From the NCBI RefSeq assembly GCF_947623445.1, contig NC_135246.1, positions 13,189,856 to 13,253,855 of the forward strand: a stretch of DNA of 64,000 bases, in the 5' to 3' direction. The notes beneath the pieces are model-generated. The model was not told the origin of the DNA. It did no database searches and saw nothing but the letters and a program-made list of their open reading frames with translations. Each line of letters opens with the position of its first letter. The stretch's first letter is position 1. Made by a program: the position numbers and the translations under genes. Positions 36,391 to 48,200 of this stretch are shown here, in pieces. This stretch comes from Clavelina lepadiformis (taxonomy: Eukaryota > Chordata > Ascidiacea > Aplousobranchia > Clavelinidae).

Positions 36391-36726
36391 GAAAAGAAAA
36401 ATTTACTGCATTCTGGTGAAGTACATAAATTCTTAAAGGACAGTATGCTGTTTAGGTGCAGCACGTCTGCACACGCTAAAATGAGAAAGTCTGATAAAAC
36501 TGTTAAAATCAAAACTGATAATACTAGTTCAACTAAGCGCTTTTTGCGTAAATATAAACTGGGATTTCTAAAAAAACCTGCCAGTTTCCACGCCCAATCT
36601 ATACCAGGAAGCGGAACAAAAAGTATAAGTCAGAAATTTATGGCAGATCTTTCACGTCGTAATTATATCAATAATAATTACGCAATTACTCCAAATTATT
36701 TTAAAATAATTCTGCTGATTAATTAA
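36391..36726 (+). CDS. Possible basic protein exon upstream of the metalloproteinase
   Basis: After an acceptor-like ttttattctgtag, 111 codons stay open to a TAA, with AATAAA near 36763. The peptide is Lys/Arg/Ser-rich (for example STKRFLRKYKLGFLKKPASF). It has no recognisable motif, and its codon usage is AT-driven; it could be chance. If real, it is transcribed away from the metalloproteinase start. Confidence 0.25.
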   Translation, partial: EKKNLLHSGEVHKFLKDSMLFRCSTSAHAKMRKSDKTVKIKTDNTSSTKRFLRKYKLGFLKKPASFHAQSIPGSGTKSISQKFMADLSRRNYINNNYAITPNYFKIILLIN

Positions 36727-39700
36727 GATGAATTCTGACAACGTTAACCAGCAGCAACCTCGCAATAAAACCTACTCGGGGCTATAAAAGAATGACAATA
36801 AAATCTATAAAATCATGTCAACTTTCTTTGCTTGTCTCTTTACTTGATCGCAATCGAAGCTGATGTGTGAAAATTTGCCGCAAACGGCTTTTTATACCCG
36901 TCGGCTAATAGAAGAATATACCTGTCGTAAAACTTTTTCTGATAAGCTGACGTCATTTCTTCGGCCTACGTATATGACTTGTCGAGTGTTTCCCAGACAT
37001 GTAGCGAGACAAGCCTATAGAGCTATACCTTCTATATAAAACCATGCTGCTTTTGTGTGAGCTGCGTGCCTTTTCTCCATACTCGCAAGATTCACATGAT
37101 CGGTTTGAGAGTATTGCCTTATAAGGTAAAACCGAGTTAAACATTTTGTCAGGCAAATCCTACTTCCAGGTGTCTATCTATTTAGAAATAAAGCTTTCAA
37201 GTCTGTCACTTTATGCTGTAAGTAACTAAATATGTTTTACTATTTACCCTTTAACCCACACGGTTTTGCTTGAATAAACCCATTATTTAAATAAAATTAC
37301 GCCTCACCCGATGGTATATATATATATACATGATGACGTAAAGGGTGTTTTTAATTAAGCGGTCGGCCAAGCATGTGATGCTGCGAGAATAAAAATTAAA
37401 TGTCAAAATGCAGCAAACACATAGCGACAAGACAAGCTAAAGTTTGACTATTGCATGAGTTGTAAATTTAACACATTATAACTTAGTCTTAGCAACACAC
37501 GGTGTCCTATTTGTTATATCGCAAAACTGCTTTAAATCAAAGGGTATTCACGTTCATAACCCATACAAACGATATTTTCATGAGGTCCAACTTATTGTGC
37601 CAAGTGAATAGGAAGTAAAGTTTCTATGAGGAAATACAGCATTGAAACATGTTGGGTTATCCCCAATGTGATGAATTTTAAAATACCGCTCACGTAGCAA
37701 TGCAGAGCATAATCACGTATATGGAATGTAGCTGAGGTATATCGTTAAACAACACCGAATATATATTAAACAAAGTATACAAAGCAAATCTAAAAAGCTT
37801 CCGTGCAAGTATTGTGATTCACTCTATTTCAGCATAACTATAGGATATAACTTCCGTAGAATTTTGCTGACTTTGTGTTTATTGTTTGCATTGTCAATGA
37901 GCGTTACGGAAAGGGCAACAGCTTTTTAAGCATAAATGGAATGCCCGCAAATGTAGTATAATCGAAAGAAAAGAACAAATATGACAACGCATACCTAACA
38001 TTTCCTCACATCAAAACAAGTATATAAAAATTTTACATATTTTGTTGAGATATTTGACAATATATTCAGCACAGCATCAGACATGGACACTTATGTTCCT
38101 ATATTTTTTAGATACGACAATTTTTCGCCCGACAAGCCCCAATAAGATTGCTTTATTTGTGCCAAATGTCCGTTGCGCCTTCGCAAACAGCGAAGTTACA
38201 GCTTCTAATTGATCTTGTACATGTCGGCAAAGATCATGTCACAATGATATCATTTGAATTGCCCACACAGCCAGGTTGATGACCAATATTGTATAACTAG
38301 CTATGGGTTGCTATGATCCACGTAGCAAACACGGAAGCTAAGTCCATATTAGAGGAATGTGTTTACGTTAGCAATAATGTTGCTATTTGCGTAACATAAC
38401 GTTGCCAATAGTGAGGACAATTTATAGGCCTCTGCAATGCTATTTTTCATATCCATACTTTGTAAAAACTCAGAAAATAGGAAGTCTGTACAGTAAAAGG
38501 CATTACATATATGGTTTATGTAGTTTTCACGTTGTTGTTAAACTCAATGCTTTGCATTGAAATTTTGTTATACTTTCGTAGACAAGTAAATATTAGAAGG
38601 GTGAAAATCTGTAAATACATTAACTATCCTCATCAAACAATGTGCATTTATATTATACTTACACGACAACATTATCTACCAAAAACAGAAAAGGACCCGA
38701 TACAACAGCGGGGTTTATAGCACCCGTTCTTTTTATTCAACCATATTAAGTAATATAAATTTTTCCGGAAAGTGCATGCGCGGCTTTTCCGTGTTGTATA
38801 TTAAGGTTGAAGTAATTTAAAGCATGCAAAAAAGAATGGACAGAGCTTCCGGCTTAGGTCAGTAACATATCCGTCCTTGTATTGTTTACCACTTGCGTTA
38901 TTCTTTATTTCATGCATACCTGTAGCTCTTACGTAATTAAGCAACGTAAAAGGAGCTTAGTAGATAAAGACAATGTTGTTGTAATATTAGTGATCTAAAC
39001 AAATTTTTCGAACGTCATAGTACCAAAAATCGTCATAAGACGTCTAAACTTAGATGAGTCTACGATTTTCGGAGGTCAATAAACTTACATAAATTCGTAT
39101 ACAGTAGCCGCCCGTAGGAGCGCATTTAAGGTTGTAAATACGCCGACTTTTCCATACACGTGCATTGGCATGTCAAACAGAATCTATTGTAATGCTATTT
39201 GCTGAATCACGTGCTGAAACAGATCAGAAGTTTTGTAAAGTCATTGCGCGTTATGCAACATAACGAGTCTGTAAAGGTTTTTCTGAAAATGTCGTTCGGT
39301 TTCTGGTTAAAAGTAGAACAACTGTACCCACAAACGTTGATCGCAAAGTTGACCGTGTCAAGTTACCTCAACCATACGCCCAAATGAATTATTTAAATGT
39401 TTTGTGAAACACGAACCGCGAACCGCAAATGATATGAACAACAATGATTTATTGGGTTAATGACACCAGCGCTACCTCACGGCAATCAAGCGAGCATTGC
39501 CACGTAGCCTACTGCTTATTGTTTGACACAAGGTCGAAGTAAGCATAGAAAAAATACAGGAACGAAACAATTTTTAGTTATTACCATTACGTCATGTTGC
39601 TTAATTTATTCTGTAAAAACTAAACGCCCCCGACGTCTTCATGGTTGACGTCCTTGTTTCACTCTTGTCTTCCGTGGTAGTCAGTAGTAACAATTAAGTC

Positions 39701-40362
39701 ATCGGTTTATATCTAAACGCGTCACGCAAATGTAAAAATCTTACATAGTAACTTTACACAATTGTGTAGCCAGCTGATTAAAGGAGGAAACAATTTTTGG
39801 TCTAAATCAGAGAAAAGGACCATGTTCATTTACATTGATTCACAACAGTTACTGAATCAGCACCAAACAATTTGTTATGAATCAAAACTAACTTAAATAA
39901 ATCTCTCATTTAGCCCTTTGTGTCCCAAACAAAGCATTGCGGTGGTAAGTAATACTTTGCGAAAGAAAATGTCGTCAACCGCAAAAAGGTCGCTAAGGTT
40001 AAGTTTAAATCTAATTCGCTGAAGTGACATCAACCATAAATCAAGTTAATAAGTTATGATGAGGTCACGATTTTAATGACTTCTAACTAATTCTAATTCT
40101 AACGGAAGCGATGAAGGTTTTTTAAAAGCGCTCATGGTTGCAACATCGACACTTTTCAGTTTAAAAAAGAAAATGCGGTCGCATCCTACGGGAATCTGGT
40201 AATTTGATTTTTGTGTATTAACACAGTTGAACGTTTGGCGCTGAACGTAACAACATTTTGATGTCTTTATTGTATATTTATAGGCCATCTATAAATTAAA
40301 ATTGTTGGTGCCACTTATTTTGGAAACAAAGGGCAAACAAATCCTGCTTTTAATATTATTGG
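36727..40362. other. Gene-poor intergenic region
   Basis: AT-rich sequence with short frames only. A small (TA)n run lies near 37315-37330. No exon chain or RNA gene was recognised. Confidence 0.5.
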
Positions 40363-40440
40363 CGGTTCGGTAGCTAGTGGTTAGAGCACTGGGCTTGCAA
40401 TAATGCGGCCCACGTTCGATATCCAGTGGCGCTATCGCTT
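40363..40440 (+). repeat. tRNA-like sequence, pseudogene or SINE head
   Basis: Contains an A-box-like TAGCTAGTGGTTAGAGCA and a B-box-like GTTCGATATCC at tRNA spacing. The D arm can pair, but the anticodon stem and acceptor stem do not pair well, so a functional tRNA is unlikely. A tRNA-derived SINE or tRNA pseudogene is the best reading. Confidence 0.35.
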
Positions 40441-40909
40441 AAATGCTCAATGAGGGTGTGAAGAAATGTTTGCACTCAAACCCAGTTAAATTTACCGGAC
40501 TTTTCACAAGAAAAGGTAAAAATCGTAATATATATACAGTATGTAACAAAATGTGCTACTTGACGTTGTAAATTATTGTATACCTTTTACCTCTTTTATT
40601 TGCAAACGATACTAAAAAAGACAACAAACCTATATAAGTATATAATATGCCATTTAAATGTTGACCATTGGTAGTTAGTAAAGACGGCATGCACACATAT
40701 CGCTTTATCTGCAAAGATAATGCCATAACTTGACGTGCCAACATCATGGCTTATCAGACGTTTTCCGACCCTGGCGCATTATTATGTTGCGTCACAATAA
40801 TGAAATAGAGGTTATACACGTTTCTTTAAAAAGACAAAGCTTTCGTCGGTGGGGAATCCCTCATCAAAGTGGCCCCTACACTGTGCTAATACATTACAGT
40901 GCGCCAGCA

Positions 40910-40917
40910 TATATAAG
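40910..40917 (+). promoter_or_regulatory. TATA box of the 40985 gene
   Basis: TATATAAG lies 68 bases before the ATG at 40985-40987. It decides the start: the reading frame is open further upstream, but that part would precede the transcription start. Confidence 0.55.
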
Positions 40918-40984
40918 AACAGAGAGAGTCCTGCATTTGCGACATTTGCTTTTTGTTTATCTAAGTAAAAGGTATCGCGAAAAC

Positions 40985-42100
40985 ATGCTTTCAGCGGAAG
41001 AAACTCTAACTTTGTTTGGACGGGCAATGTGCATCCCAAATTATCCCGTAGCTGACGCTGAAAGTGTGGAGCCTGATATTGATGAAAGTTTGTTTGCCAA
41101 AATAGAACGAAGGCTAAAAAAGGTCGCGGGACGATACCCAATCAATTTCTTACGTTTCAATTACGTAAGAGTCTACGAAGTTGGCCATTTAACTGGCAAT
41201 GAACTGTTACGTTGTATGACATCAGTTCTACGAAATAGGGAAGTTTACCGCACCGGAAACTGTATTCTATTCTCAATCGAAGATAAATACAAGTTTGCTT
41301 TGTTGGTGTTCAAGGGAAAATGGGTTGAGATCATAACGCCCCCGGTAGAGGTGGACCAGCACAGATATTTCTTTTACAAGCTCTTTGATGACGAGGCTTT
41401 CAAATCATTCGACTTTAAATGCGAAGAAGTGCACAAGTTGCGGGAGTGTTTGCCAGAAAAATTTACCGCCTTTATGCACCAACCAGTGTCACAAAATGTT
41501 TCTTGTCCATACACCTCTTCTTTTTTGGGTGTGTTCAAGGACATATCTCTTTTTTGTGTCGACGAAAAATGGGACGAGCCCGGAGCGACAAACGAGATCA
41601 AAACGTCACTTCTCGCCTGCCTGAAGCTTGCAATTGATTCCGATCAAGCAGGAAAAATTCAGAATGTTTTGCTCTACAAAAGCCCGGATTTTGAAAGCTT
41701 CAAGGATGACATAGTTTCTGCGTTTGTTGAAACCCACCAAAGGGAACCCACTCGCCCGGAAATGATCAAACTTATCAGAGAAAAGAGAGCGCAATGTCGT
41801 ATGGAAGAGATTAAGTCCATAATTTGCAAGTAAGTTGATATATATTCAATATGTGGCAATTGGTCTGTGTGGTTCTTTATTGATCTGCGGTCTACTACTG
41901 ATTACTATAAATATAGATTACATTTTTGAATTTCAACTGCTTTAATGTTAGCATAATCCACGGATTATACAGTATACTTGTCCTTGACAACATTTGTTAT
42001 TGTTTTTCTCAGAGCACTTCATCAGAATGAAAACGGAATGTTCACGGAGGAAGAGGTGAAACGGGTAATTCAAGAAACAAAAGAATTTTATGAGCTTTGA
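40985..42100 (+). CDS. Unrecognised 310-aa intracellular protein (2 exons)
   Basis: Exon 1 is 40985-41829, with donor GTAAGT, phase 2; exon 2 is 42013-42100, after tttttctcag, ending in TGA. The start MLSAEETLTLFGRAM is preferred because a TATA box lies just upstream. The product has no signal peptide or membrane segment. Its middle part is rich in aromatic and alternating hydrophobic residues (FALLVFKGKWVEII), like a beta-sheet domain. The C-terminus is a charged helix (EEVKRVIQETKEFYEL). GC content and codon use stand out from the flanks, so it is clearly coding. I do not recognise the family; it may be lineage-specific or fast-evolving. Confidence 0.78.
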
Positions 42101-45100
42101 AAAACGGAAAAAGCATTTTTATTTCATTCTTCACAAACCTGTGTCGCCTGATGCCGCGTTGTTGGAATATTTATCTTTACAATGCATTTACTTGTGAAAA
42201 CATACGTTTATCTTGCTTATATCGAACTATGTACATATGGTACTGTACGTTCCTTGTCTGAGAAAACATAATTTGATCAAATGCTTTTATGTTAAACTAC
42301 TTCGCAAAACGTGTAACTTACATGGTTGTGCTTTTGTTGAAATTGTGTTTTTGCATTTTCTATTCCGTCTATTGTCTTTCAATTAACTTTTTTCTTTTCC
42401 TTAAGTTGTTTTTAGTTGTAAATTGGACAGTATTACACCTGCAGTTTTATAAAATGTGTACGTTTCATTTTTTGAAGTGATCATGAGGATGTATAAATAG
42501 TGAAAGATTTAAAAGCAGAACCACGAAAGCATACTTGGGAGAGCAGCAAAAGCAGTGGTTTGCAATTGTACAACAAACATGATTCCCTTTGATGCTATAT
42601 AGGTCCTGAAACTACTTTACAATGCTGAATTGGAGTAACTAGTACGAAAAAAAACAGAAGCATGCAAACATTTGAATTTAGTTTTTGTGGAATAATATAC
42701 TTGGCTTAAGACAACAGAAAACTTTTTTATGTATAGTTTCTTTTAACCGAAAAAATAACTTCGATTCCACCACTTTTTGCTAAAATACTAACAACTTAAG
42801 TGTAGCTGTGTGATCTACTGTAAATTGAAGGCCGTCAGGTACAATATCATCTTATGTGGTGAGTTATGTGACGAACAACAGATTACAAGAATTTAGGAAA
42901 ACAAATCCGTACCACTCTTCACTGGTCGTGATACAAAACGTGTGTGGCAAACGTTAGAAAGACTATAACCCTATTACACCAGCATGGCTCAATTCATGGT
43001 TTCACAACAATGAAGTTCCGTATAGCATTCTACAAGAAAAAACTTTCGGTTATGGGTAGTCCCCTTTGACGAAATCTTTGGATCAAACCAAGTTATACAG
43101 GTAGGCTAGGTTGTAATACGACTAGTTACAAACTATACAAAACGATTTACGTAGTACTTTTCAGCAATAATGCGTGAATTGTGCACGAATATCTCCAAAT
43201 ATACAAAGCTGCTCTCAGGTTTATACCCGCACCAAAAATTATTTACCTGGCTGTTTTTGCTAAATTATTATTTGACAAAACTTGCAAAGTATATTGTTAT
43301 TTTATTGTTTTAATTTTGTTTCTGCATCTTCTTTTCGCCGTTCAATAACGTTCGTTATTTTTTTGATTTTTTGACTTGGATTTAGCTTGTAGCTCTACCG
43401 TGGATAGCAGAAAACTGAGTTTGTGGACTGCTTACGTAGGCTACATTACTTAACACTTTTTGGAGAAATCCTGAAGGTCATATACTGTAAATAAGTTAAC
43501 AACAGAACCTCAGGTGTAGTCGGGAGAGAAATTGTTTTTTGTTGCAGTGATACACCGCATATAACCTACTTATCATGTGATGCGATCATGAAACGACATT
43601 ACCCTACAGTACGCTGCTGCGAGAGTAATTATGGTAATGTTAGGTAAGATCAAGTGAACAGACATGCAAACAGAAGAATGAAATTACTTAGGACTGAAGA
43701 CGAAGTTATAGTAGAACATACATCTGGGTTAGGTTTACATCAGTTTCTGTGTGAATTACAATTACATGCAGTTAAAATTTAACTGAAAACAAAACACTTT
43801 CAATCCATGATATTCCCATTGAAATAGCCAAGACTGGTAGCCTTAAATTTAAATGTACGATCGATTTATAGAGTTATAATCACGAAAATTTTTATTGAAA
43901 TAATACAATCAGGCATGTGATGAACATGACGATCTACAGTCTACACGAACAAAATTTTTAAATAATTATGAAAACAAACCCATACCAAGAAGAACATTCT
44001 CACATATACGATGGTATGGAAATTCGATATGTAAGTACGTGGTCAGCGTAACGCGGCGTCAACCATGTTTCATACAAATCTTACAATACGCGATTTCATA
44101 ACGACTGCGAAACATCTCTAAGAAAAAATCTTTATTATGGGAAGTCCCACTTCGAAAATCACTCGGACCAATCCAAGTTCTGTGCAGTTTGCAACACACC
44201 AGCACAATGGTTGCGTAAACTTTTTCACGTCACTATTTCCAAAATGTTTGAAAAAGTTTCAACAAACGTATGAAAGCGCAGAAAATTGGAAGTAGTTTTT
44301 TACAAGTGAAGAATGAAAATGTTTTCAGCAATTTCATGATACAAGCACGTAGCGAATAAATCCTTCTCATCTGCGGCATCGTATGTCAATCGTGCAAAAA
44401 TTACTTATTCCAACATTGCAGCTGAAAACGTGGTGCACCAGTGCGGCCAAATTGCATTAAGCAAAGTGTTTCTTTTAAATAGTGGGCGTGATTAGACACA
44501 AAGCCGATTGATGTCTTCTTATATTCGTCCAACACTTGAAATGACGATCAGGTTGAAGTCGATCCATGATGCACGAATATTTGTTTGTGATTAATAATGT
44601 TTTTAAAAAATGTTTGGGGTATGAAAGTTTTATCCCCCCCTTCCTTTGCTTACTTAACGCACGAGTCAGCACAGGTGGACAGAAAAGTCTTTATGCTTTT
44701 GCGTCGATTTGAATAAAACAACGATTATGTCTATTTTAAGCGGCCTGCAAACCTTACTATGAATCGCAATAAGTGATAATGCCAGATACTAAGAAAGGGT
44801 CCTAAAAGCATTCACCATAATATCTTAAAATGAGAATAGTAGTTGCAAATTGCATTACCTGCAGTTTACCGCATTCTGGTTTTTCTTTTTGTCTTGTTTT
44901 TTAATCAGCAATTATGTCAAACGGAGCTGAAGGTTGCGTCATTCATTGCCAGTTATCTGAACTTTTGGGTTCATTTTGCCCAGAACACACTTTGTAAACC
45001 ACTCACTTAGTCCTACACTCATTACAAAATACCAAAGCAAATGCTTTCAGCATCATCCCCCAATTATAATTATGTATACCAACACATCACCATTTCAGTG

Positions 45101-45261
45101 ATAATGCTTTCCAACGGGGTCGCTTGAAATTACAAATTTTCTGCTAAGTAGAACTGCCAACACCAAATTTGAAAACATCTCATAAACTTCGGAAATCCTT
45201 CCACCTGCTATGCGCTGACTTAATGCGTGAAGTAAGGTTAAAGATCAAACATGAATTGATG
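42101..45261. other. Gene-poor intergenic region
   Basis: Between the 40985 gene and the 3' end of the A20-like gene. It probably holds the 3' untranslated regions of both. No other exon, RNA gene or element is supportable. Confidence 0.5.
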
Positions 45262-48200
45262 CTAGCTGCCGGGTCTATGGTAGCATACAAGACAATAGCC
45301 CCGGCAACCGGCTTCAGGCCTCCGCGTACAATTCTGTGTTTTACAGGGTTGGTTCTCATCGATGCTTTCTTCGGCACTGGTCGTATCAAAGAAACTTCCC
45401 GATGTTAGGTTTCTATCCCGCAGTTCTTGCCAAGATTGAAAACAGGATTCACAGAGATTCTGCCTTTCTGGTATTCCGCGATTCATACAGCCGGCTGTCT
45501 TGCATTTGTCTTGATGTGTGGAGGTGTCGACGTAATTGTTTCCGATATCACTGGGTTCAAGCATGGGGGTGGAAAATCTCTGAGAAAAAATATAAAAAAT
45601 TTCAACCCAAGATTCTCAGCTGTGGCCAATAATATTTCCAGCACCCGGTGAAACGGAACGGAAGAGTAGCCAAAGTGTTAGTAAAGTTTACCAAGACGTG
45701 TTATATCTATTTCAGAAAACTTAAACATTATCCTTTTTTATGGTTTGTCTGTATCTAAGTCCTAACTTACAGTATATTATGTTCTATGTATCCATATATG
45801 ACAGTACACTATAGATACAAAAACATAACAATTTGTCCAAGATAAACAATTTCTGCCAATATGCAGTAAAAATCTTGAACTTTCAACTTACTGTGTCGGT
45901 TGATTCACAGCTGATCCTCGTGTAGTAGTCCACCATCAACCGAAAGAAACCACTTCTCTTGTCAAAAATCAACTCAAGCTTAACTTTGTCTTCTTGTATT
46001 GTCCGGTAAATGACTTCAACACCGGGCGCGTCAATGATCAGTCTGACCACGTCACTGGAACTGTCCAGTCTCTCAAGCTTTGCCGTGACCTTTTTATGGA
46101 CGATAATCGCAGTTATAAGCCAGTTGACAGAATATTCACACTTCAAAATTGACACAATTCAAAACTGCACGATAGTATAACTATTCCTAGTAAAATGGAT
46201 TGGTGAGTTAATAGTATTAGACCAGGAATTTCAAATGACAGAGCACACAGTACCTTGCTCGCGGCGAACTTGAACGTATCTGCTACAAGTTTGAGAATTG
46301 TGAAGAATATCAGACTGACATTCTCCACAGTCACTTTAGTTGTGCCTTCATACGCCACTAGCACTCCGTTTGAATATCGAACTTCACTCCTGCGGGATGA
46401 TGGGGCTGATGACATTGCTCTGGATGCAACCACGGACTCTTGATCTGAAGAAGGACATTTTCTTAAAAACCTTACTTAACCAAAAGCTTGAAGCTATTTA
46501 TTTGAAAGATGTGCGTGGACAAGTTTGTTGAGCTAAGGAGCAAATTTACCACAGCGGGATTGTTCGAGAATAATGCTTGAATAAAAACCACAGCATTTCA
46601 TACTGCAATTACAATTAACGTTAATAACACTTTCTAAGGTTATGAAATACAGTAGCAAACTTTGACACTGCTAAAAAACTGACTTAAATTACAACATGGT
46701 ATTATCCAGAGAAGAGTCACTTCTATAAACAGATTGAGAGATCGATAAATCCAAAGGGTCTCGCCGGTCATTACTTCATTACGAAGAAAAATACAGCAGT
46801 GAACTGTTCGTTGAAAGCTATTTTTCCAAGCTCCATTGTTTACTTAACTTTCAGTAAACTAAAATCTGGCTGAATTCATTATTCATAAACCAAACTCAAA
46901 AACTCAAATCGAAATAACGAAAACGAACTTTTTGCATATATTTTTTTCCTAACTTAACCGCTCATCTGTGACAAACAGCTGCGTGACCTACTTACAGTGA
47001 AATAATGACGTCTTAACTCCATTACCCTAAAATGTCGCTTCTTTTATAGATGTTCACACGATGGCACCAGCGAGTTACGCGATGTCGTAACGGAGGTTGT
47101 TCAAAAAGTAAATCGCAATAATGAACTAAGGTGTCGAAAGATAATTTAGGTACATGTCAATCTAGCATGCGTAACAAGATAAGCATAACAAGATAGAATT
47201 ACTCACCAGCATGATAATTTTCGCTTGCCAATGCACTGGGTCTGTGGAAATAAAAACATTAGATTTCATACCAACGTGTCACCAAGCAAAGTATCTATTG
47301 CAAGATTACGCGATGCTATGCGAGCCTTCTCCGATTACTGAAAAAAATCTGCTGAAATGATTGATTATTACTTGTACGGGAGTTCGATTACTGTAAGTTT
47401 GTATTGCAACACAAATCATGTCGACACAGCATAATATTTACGAATTGAGTTTAACGACCTCGCAAACTTTGTTACAAATTGTAAATTCGCTTTGAGGGAG
47501 GTAAACATTTAGTGTCTGTACAATTGCTGGAATTTAATTTCACAACTATTATTGGCTTGTAACATGATCTGCGTATTCCGACTTTCCAGCGTAATCACGT
47601 TAATACAAGCCAAAAGATAGTCCCAACGGGACGCAAACGCGCGGTAAAACAATATATTTTATGAACGTGTTACGTTGAATGGTGCTATATGACAAAAAAT
47701 AATCTAGTGGGCCTGGTAACTGACTTACGGTACTAACCAGTAGCTACAGACTTGTTACCTTGATATGTATGCACTCGGGTGACCTGTCAGTGCACTTTCT
47801 GACGGAGTTGAAACGATCTTTCCACCGAAAGTGGAGCTGACCATGCCCGCGGAATCTGGTACACACTCTGAATCATCCAACGCTCCGATGCTGTGCAGGT
47901 TCGCTTCCGCTTCCGCCGATCCGCTAGGTAGCGACTGCTCCCTGGAAGCAGGTCTTGCCGGATTCAAACTCGCGGCTTCATTGGTCTTGCTGTTGCTGGA
48001 ATATCCCGACTCTGATCTAGCTTGTACGTGTTCTAAGCTTCTCACCATGGACGATGTCCTGGTTAAAGGAAGCAAACGTGCTAACGAAATATCTATTAAC
48101 TCAATTTATGGTCGGTTATGCCATACTTTAAATATTTTGTGCTTAAAATTTTTTACATTTCCTATACAAAGATAATATTCCGCAATTCTAACACGGAAAA

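Noticed and set aside
40730..40984. Upstream extension of the 40985 frame
   Set aside because: The extension would start with TTG or an earlier ATG, but a TATA box at 40910-40917 lies inside it, so it is most likely untranscribed.
45336..45651. Forward frames opposite the A20 zinc-finger exon
   Set aside because: The minus strand encodes two exact C-x4-C-x11-C-x2-C fingers; the forward frames are shadows.
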